Assembly: GCA_942490925.1 (NCBI GenBank)
Contig: CALNYX010000017.1
Span: 1,054,001-1,118,000 of the forward strand
DNA length: 64,000 nucleotides
Reading direction: 5' to 3'
DNA from: CALNYX01 sp942490925
Lineage (GTDB): Bacteria > Chlamydiota > Chlamydiia > Chlamydiales > JAAKFR01
The first letter of the stretch is position 1, and the number at the start of each line of letters is the position of its first letter. The translations under genes were made by a program, and so were the position numbers. The notes beneath the pieces were generated by a model. That model did not search any database and was not told where the DNA came from. It was given only the letters and a program-made list of their open reading frames with translations. Shown here in pieces: positions 60,551-64,000 of the stretch.

Positions 60551-62246
60551 TCACGCCCTTACTTGTCACGATCCACTGCTCATCTTTTGGCACAAAAAAG
60601 TGTTTTTCACCCTCAAGTATTACATCTTGAATGATCAATTCCCCTTCTACTTGTAAACGCAAAGCTTGGATGCGCTTGATCTGATTCTTCCAATAACATC
60701 CTCCGCTCATCCCTTGATTGCGCACAACAAGCCCCTGAATCTGGCAAAAACCTTCTCCCTCAATAAGTAATGAGCCCTCTAAATCAAGATTTTCAATCAA
60801 AATTTCTGGGCATTCAATTTGCAACTCTGCCCCTTGCGCTAAACGCCCACCTCGCAACTTTTGAGAGATGATCTGGTAGAGCGGCCCTAAAGCTGGCTGG
60901 TAGCAAAAAAGGGCATTTTCAACAGTGAAGCCACACCTTTTGAGAAGCTCTAAGTTGTTTTCCATCAAGACTTGAAACGCTCCCTCTGGAGTTTCAAGAA
61001 GCTCACCTTCATATTTCCGCTTGGTTGAGGCAATTGTCTGTTTACGAGGACGTTGAAACAAAAAAGTCTCTTCTACATCAAGCGTATCACTGATGCTCTG
61101 CATTGTACTTTCAAGTCGTCCGCCAGCTTCCGCTTTCAAATTGAGCATCAATCCTGGCAAAAAATTTTGTTGCACAGCAGGCAAGAGCTTCTCTAGGTTC
61201 GCATACAAAATGTTGGTATTGGCCGGATAAGCATCTCCCTTTTGAATTCCATAATGTTCAAAATCGGTGTACTCAATGTTGGATAGATGTTCCTTCTCTT
61301 CTTTTTTGACGCGCGCTAATATCCCTTCAGCCGCTTTTGGCTCTCTTTCACATCCGACAAATCCAAACGTATAACCCTGACCACTACCGACAAATGTGAG
61401 AAGTAGGTCATCAAGCCCAGCAATTGGATTATTGATCTGCCGAATCAATAGATCTTGCTTCCCCTGCTTTTTAAACCACTCAAAAACCCCAGCCTCGAGA
61501 GCCGTTTGCCAAATCGCACCATGCCCATTCGGTTGCATCTGCAGCGGCGAGGACCACTCCCCCTCAGCTGAGAGAAGTGGAACTGAGAGCTGCGGAAAGA
61601 GGAAAAAGCTCTCTTTTTCTCTTCCAAACCACCGTTTGTTCTCACATAGCTCCTCCAGACACTCTTGATTCTCATCTGATGTCATTAACGCTAGAGGAAT
61701 TGTAATCTTCTTTCCAAAAACCTTCGCATAGAGCTGTTCGCGCGCTTCTACATCCCTGATCAGCCCTTCCAAAAGTGTCCGCCCTCCAAATGGAAGAAGA
61801 GCTGCTGGTAAAACTTTGCCAGAAACATCGCGAAAATCAAGGCGCGTTGCTAAGCCTCCCATCGGATACATCTCACCTAAATGTGCCAAAGACTTTAGAG
61901 ATGTCTCAAGATCAGCCTCTTGGATTGACTCAGCTGGTAGAATGCTCGCCTGCTCAATTTCTCGCTTTCGCAACAACTTCAGAAAAGCAAGATGATAGCC
62001 TACAATACCACCAATCGGTGCATAGAACTTCTCGACAGGCTCCAAATCAGCTCTCACTTCTTGCCCAATAGTAGCAAGTGCAAGAGAGACAAGATCTCGC
62101 TTTAAAGGGGGGCTTTCCATCCCTTTCAAGAGAATTTGGACCTTTTCATCTCGTGTTTGTGCTGCTTTAAGTGCACAAACCAGTGGTTCAAGTACTTTTA
62201 TTTGAGCCGCTAACGGGATTTTATTTTCGCATAATTTACTTAACAT
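60468..62246 (-). CDS. UDP-sugar pyrophosphorylase family protein (UTP-sugar-1-P uridylyltransferase)
   Basis: I prefer the ATG at 62246 (592 residues) over the TTG at 62252. The nucleotide-binding loop reads MGGLATRLDF (about 129-138 from the preferred start), with a substrate-side region QMQPNGHGAIWQ and QINNPIAGLDD that fits the UDPGP family. A C-terminal beta-rich part (about 455-592) suits a left-handed helix or similar domain. It should couple UTP with a sugar-1-phosphate, supplying UDP-sugars, perhaps for the polysaccharide locus. It is longer than bacterial GalU and than the usual chlamydial UGPase, and may be nearer to plant UGP3-like enzymes; that is uncertain. Confidence 0.72.
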   Translation of the reverse strand: MLSKLCENKIPLAAQIKVLEPLVCALKAAQTRDEKVQILLKGMESPPLKRDLVSLALATIGQEVRADLEPVEKFYAPIGGIVGYHLAFLKLLRKREIEQASILPAESIQEADLETSLKSLAHLGEMYPMGGLATRLDFRDVSGKVLPAALLPFGGRTLLEGLIRDVEAREQLYAKVFGKKITIPLALMTSDENQECLEELCENKRWFGREKESFFLFPQLSVPLLSAEGEWSSPLQMQPNGHGAIWQTALEAGVFEWFKKQGKQDLLIRQINNPIAGLDDLLLTFVGSGQGYTFGFVGCEREPKAAEGILARVKKEEKEHLSNIEYTDFEHYGIQKGDAYPANTNILYANLEKLLPAVQQNFLPGLMLNLKAEAGGRLESTMQSISDTLDVEETFLFQRPRKQTIASTKRKYEGELLETPEGAFQVLMENNLELLKRCGFTVENALFCYQPALGPLYQIISQKLRGGRLAQGAELQIECPEILIENLDLEGSLLIEGEGFCQIQGLVVRNQGMSGGCYWKNQIKRIQALRLQVEGELIIQDVILEGEKHFFVPKDEQWIVTSKGVTKQSRQGLQWEYQLKAQQVALSCHRSS

Positions 62247-62367
62247 GAGCAATTTAAATTTTTACTCCTCGGGGAGCCTCTGAAATTGTTTTGACTAGAA
62301 ACAAGCAAGGACGATAAAACAATTGGAGCATAGAGTAAACTATTTTTCCTTAAAGAAGGAGAGCGTC

Positions 62368-62628
62368 ATGCCAACGAAGAAAAAAAACAGTGCGTTCATG
62401 CAGCCAGTTGAGATCAGTGATGATCTTAAAGCGGTTGTTGGTCCGGGACCCATGCCACGCACTGAGATCATTAAAAAGCTTTGGGTCTACATCAAGAAGC
62501 ACCATTGTCAAGATCAAAAAAATAAGCGTAACATCATTCCTGATGAGAAACTTGCGAAGGTCTTCGGATCAAAAAGTGCTATTGACATGTTTCAGATGAC
62601 TAAGAAAGTCTCTAAACACATCAAGTAG
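62368..62628 (+). CDS. Stand-alone SWIB/MDM2-domain protein
   Basis: The ATG at 62368 follows a strong AAGAAGGAGAG site and gives 86 residues. The SWIB fold fills the protein: MQPVEISDDLKAVVG, then MPRTEIIKKLWVYIKKH, and NIIPDEKLAKVFG. Free SWIB proteins are a chlamydial trait acquired from eukaryotes; in C. trachomatis the equivalent is CT460. A chromatin or DNA-topology role is proposed, not proven. The basic N-terminus (PTKKKN) could bind DNA. Gene order prfB-SWIB-lpxG-ispD is the one I recall for C. trachomatis, with the pyrophosphorylase inserted here. Confidence 0.93.
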   Translation: MPTKKKNSAFMQPVEISDDLKAVVGPGPMPRTEIIKKLWVYIKKHHCQDQKNKRNIIPDEKLAKVFGSKSAIDMFQMTKKVSKHIK

Positions 62629-62631
62629 TAA

Positions 62632-63684
62632 TTGAAGGCGGTTACTGTAATAGTAACCGTCTTTATATATCAAAAAAGATCAAAAATCGACATTATTCAG
62701 TGGTTCCTTAAGATAACCCTCTTTATACTGTTGGTTGTGTCAAAGATTGTTGATCTTCTCAGCATTGTGTCAGTTGTAGGAATTTGGCCTCGCTATATTG
62801 AGCCTCACATCCTCAAGATTACACATCTCGATTGGAAGCTCCCAAAAGAGGCCTCACACCTTGAAGGTTTGACTTGTGTTCAACTTTCAGACCTCCATTT
62901 TCATTCTCAGATGTCAGATGCCTTCTTGGATAAAATTGTCCGTCGCGTGATGCGGCAAAAGCCCGATCTCATCTTCTTTACTGGTGACTTCATCTGTCAC
63001 GCAAAACTCCCTCAACCTGATCGGCTCAAAAAATTCCTCTCTCGTCTTCAAGCTCCACAAGGCTGCTTTTGCATTTTTGGCAACCATGATTATCAAAGTT
63101 ATGTCTCGCTCAATAGTGAAGGTGTTTTTGATTCACTCCCTCCTCCAAACCCAGTCAAGGGAATGATCCGCGGCTTGCGAGCCCTCTTCCTTCCTAAACG
63201 CACGCGCTATGCTGTTTCAGCAAAAGCGCAAGCTCTTCCACCTCATGAAGGCCTGATGCAACTGCTTGCTGACACACCTTTTACTCTGCTAGAAAACTCC
63301 ACGATGACACTTTCCATCGGGCTCAATATCACAGGCCTTGGCGACCACGCACTCAATAGATGTCGACCTGAGACCGCTTTTGCCGGCTACCAAAAAAAGT
63401 TTCCTGGCATTATCCTCTCTCACAATCCTGACACCTTTAAGCAACTTTGCGACTATCCTGGCGACTGGGTGCTTTCAGGACATACACATGGTGAACAGAT
63501 CCACCTCCCCTTTTGCCGCCCTCTTTCACGCAAACTCGCGCGCTTGCAAAATGGTCCCTACTCACGAGGACTGTTTGAGGAGCGTGGCAAAAAGCTTTAT
63601 GTCACGCGTGGAGTAGGCAGTCCAAAACCGTTTCGCTTCTGCTCCCCTCCTGAAATTGTTGTGCTAAAAGGAGTCTGTGCATGA
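62632..63684 (+). CDS. lpxG: UDP-2,3-diacylglucosamine diphosphatase LpxG (metallophosphoesterase)
   Basis: The calcineurin-like phosphoesterase has QLSDLHFHS (metal Asp/His), TGDFI, GNHDYQ and LSGHTHGEQ in order. In C. trachomatis the orthologue CT461, once called YaeI, was shown to be LpxG, which cleaves UDP-diacylglucosamine in lipid A synthesis in place of LpxH or LpxI. An N-terminal membrane segment (about 24-50) anchors it. The first in-frame start (TTG 62632) lies in a hairpin; TTG 62731 or GTG 62737 are more plausible, so the N-terminus is uncertain. It overlaps ispD by four bases. Confidence 0.9.
   Translation: MKAVTVIVTVFIYQKRSKIDIIQWFLKITLFILLVVSKIVDLLSIVSVVGIWPRYIEPHILKITHLDWKLPKEASHLEGLTCVQLSDLHFHSQMSDAFLDKIVRRVMRQKPDLIFFTGDFICHAKLPQPDRLKKFLSRLQAPQGCFCIFGNHDYQSYVSLNSEGVFDSLPPPNPVKGMIRGLRALFLPKRTRYAVSAKAQALPPHEGLMQLLADTPFTLLENSTMTLSIGLNITGLGDHALNRCRPETAFAGYQKKFPGIILSHNPDTFKQLCDYPGDWVLSGHTHGEQIHLPFCRPLSRKLARLQNGPYSRGLFEERGKKLYVTRGVGSPKPFRFCSPPEIVVLKGVCA
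62635..62663 (+). terminator. Hairpin terminator after the SWIB gene
   Basis: Bases 62635-62646 and 62652-62663 form a 12-bp stem with one G-T pair and loop GTAAT, followed by TATATAT. The T-run is imperfect, so termination may be partial and allow read-through to lpxG. Confidence 0.55.
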
Positions 63685-64000
63685 GTATCAGCCTCATTTT
63701 CTTAGCTGGCGGTGTTGGCAGTCGCATGAAAAGTCGCACTCCCAAACAATTTCTGAAATTGAAGAAACAACCCATTGCACATCATAGCCTCGAGATCTTT
63801 CTCAAGCATCCAGACATCAAGGAAGTGATCGTCGTTTGCGATTCGAACTACCATCACTACTTCTCTGATTATCCCGTCAAATTTGCACCTCCTGGGAAAA
63901 GAAGACAGGACTCCGTTTACAACGGCTTTCAACTCACCACAGCGGATTGGATCTGCGTGCATGATTCAGCGCGCCCCTTCATCACAGAAAACATGCTCGA
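63681..64000 (+). CDS. ispD: 2-C-methyl-D-erythritol 4-phosphate cytidylyltransferase, 3' truncated by the window
   Basis: The first 106 codons are present. ISLIFLAGGVGSRMKSRTPK is the nucleotide-binding start of IspD, followed by KRRQDSVYNGF and CVHDSARPF, which contact CTP and substrate. It makes CDP-methylerythritol in the non-mevalonate pathway, whose later enzyme IspF is at 23750. The ATG overlaps the lpxG stop. The order matches CT461-CT462 of C. trachomatis. Confidence 0.93.
   Translation, partial: MSISLIFLAGGVGSRMKSRTPKQFLKLKKQPIAHHSLEIFLKHPDIKEVIVVCDSNYHHYFSDYPVKFAPPGKRRQDSVYNGFQLTTADWICVHDSARPFITENML

Overview
The window comes from a member of the Chlamydiales, most likely one of the amoeba- or arthropod-associated families outside Chlamydiaceae. 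The markers are specific: the cysteine-rich envelope proteins OmcA and OmcB side by side, the developmental regulator Euo, a fused SecDF, a stand-alone SWIB protein, a MurA with Asp in place of the catalytic Cys, a Tsp/CT441-type protease and LpxG. From memory of the C. trachomatis map, many genes match the CT434-CT462 block (ispF, cysJ-like, rpsJ, fusA, rpsG, rpsL, tsp, omcB, omcA, gltX, euo, recJ, secDF, uppS, cdsA, cmk, plsC, argS, murA, yebC, acetyltransferase, prfB, SWIB, lpxG, ispD). Here that block is rearranged and interrupted by accessory genes. Genus cannot be fixed from the sequence alone.

Layout. 1-3.9 kb: tRNA-Phe beside an 18-bp inverted repeat, a Tsp-type protease, scpA-scpB and a small membrane protein. 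4-16.7 kb: an accessory locus that reads as a synthase-dependent exopolysaccharide system. It has a TPR/beta-barrel lipoprotein, divergent from a five-gene overlapping operon: a giant receiver/HPt/degenerate-GGDEF regulator, a HEAT protein, a processive GT2 synthase, a nucleotide-sugar dehydrogenase and an epimerase. Two further glycosyltransferases follow on the other strand. 16.8-22.3 kb: a PfkB kinase with a signal-like N-terminus, then the rpsL-rpsG-fusA-rpsJ-cysJ-like operon with a clear promoter. 22.3-28 kb: a LuxR-type regulator divergent from a probable tRNA-dependent cyclodipeptide synthase, with two palindromes built on one half-site between them; ispF with a cation-chloride cotransporter; an apparently frameshifted gene. 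28-33.9 kb: omcB, omcA, murA, an EpmB/KamA radical-SAM enzyme and a tandem pair of unknown paralogues.

33.9-41.4 kb: a heavy-metal P-type ATPase and argS, then the uppS-cdsA-cmk-plsC operon. Between argS and plsC lies a protein with a C58-like Cys/His/Asn pattern that may be a host-directed protease. 41.4-48 kb: a long imperfect inverted repeat, a strong promoter, secDF-recJ, then palindromic repeats. 48-53.2 kb: nudC, euo, a second Tsp paralogue and gltX. 53.3-64 kb: a 709-residue coiled-coil protein (effector candidate), pabC/pabB, yebC, a SprT-like metalloprotease, a GNAT enzyme, prfB with its programmed +1 frameshift, a small two-segment membrane protein, a UDP-sugar pyrophosphorylase, SWIB, lpxG and the start of ispD.

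The candidates for an undescribed system are the polysaccharide locus (about 4-16.7 kb) and the LuxR/palindrome/cyclodipeptide synthase module (22.3-23.7 kb). All family assignments rest on motif reading by eye; no search was run.
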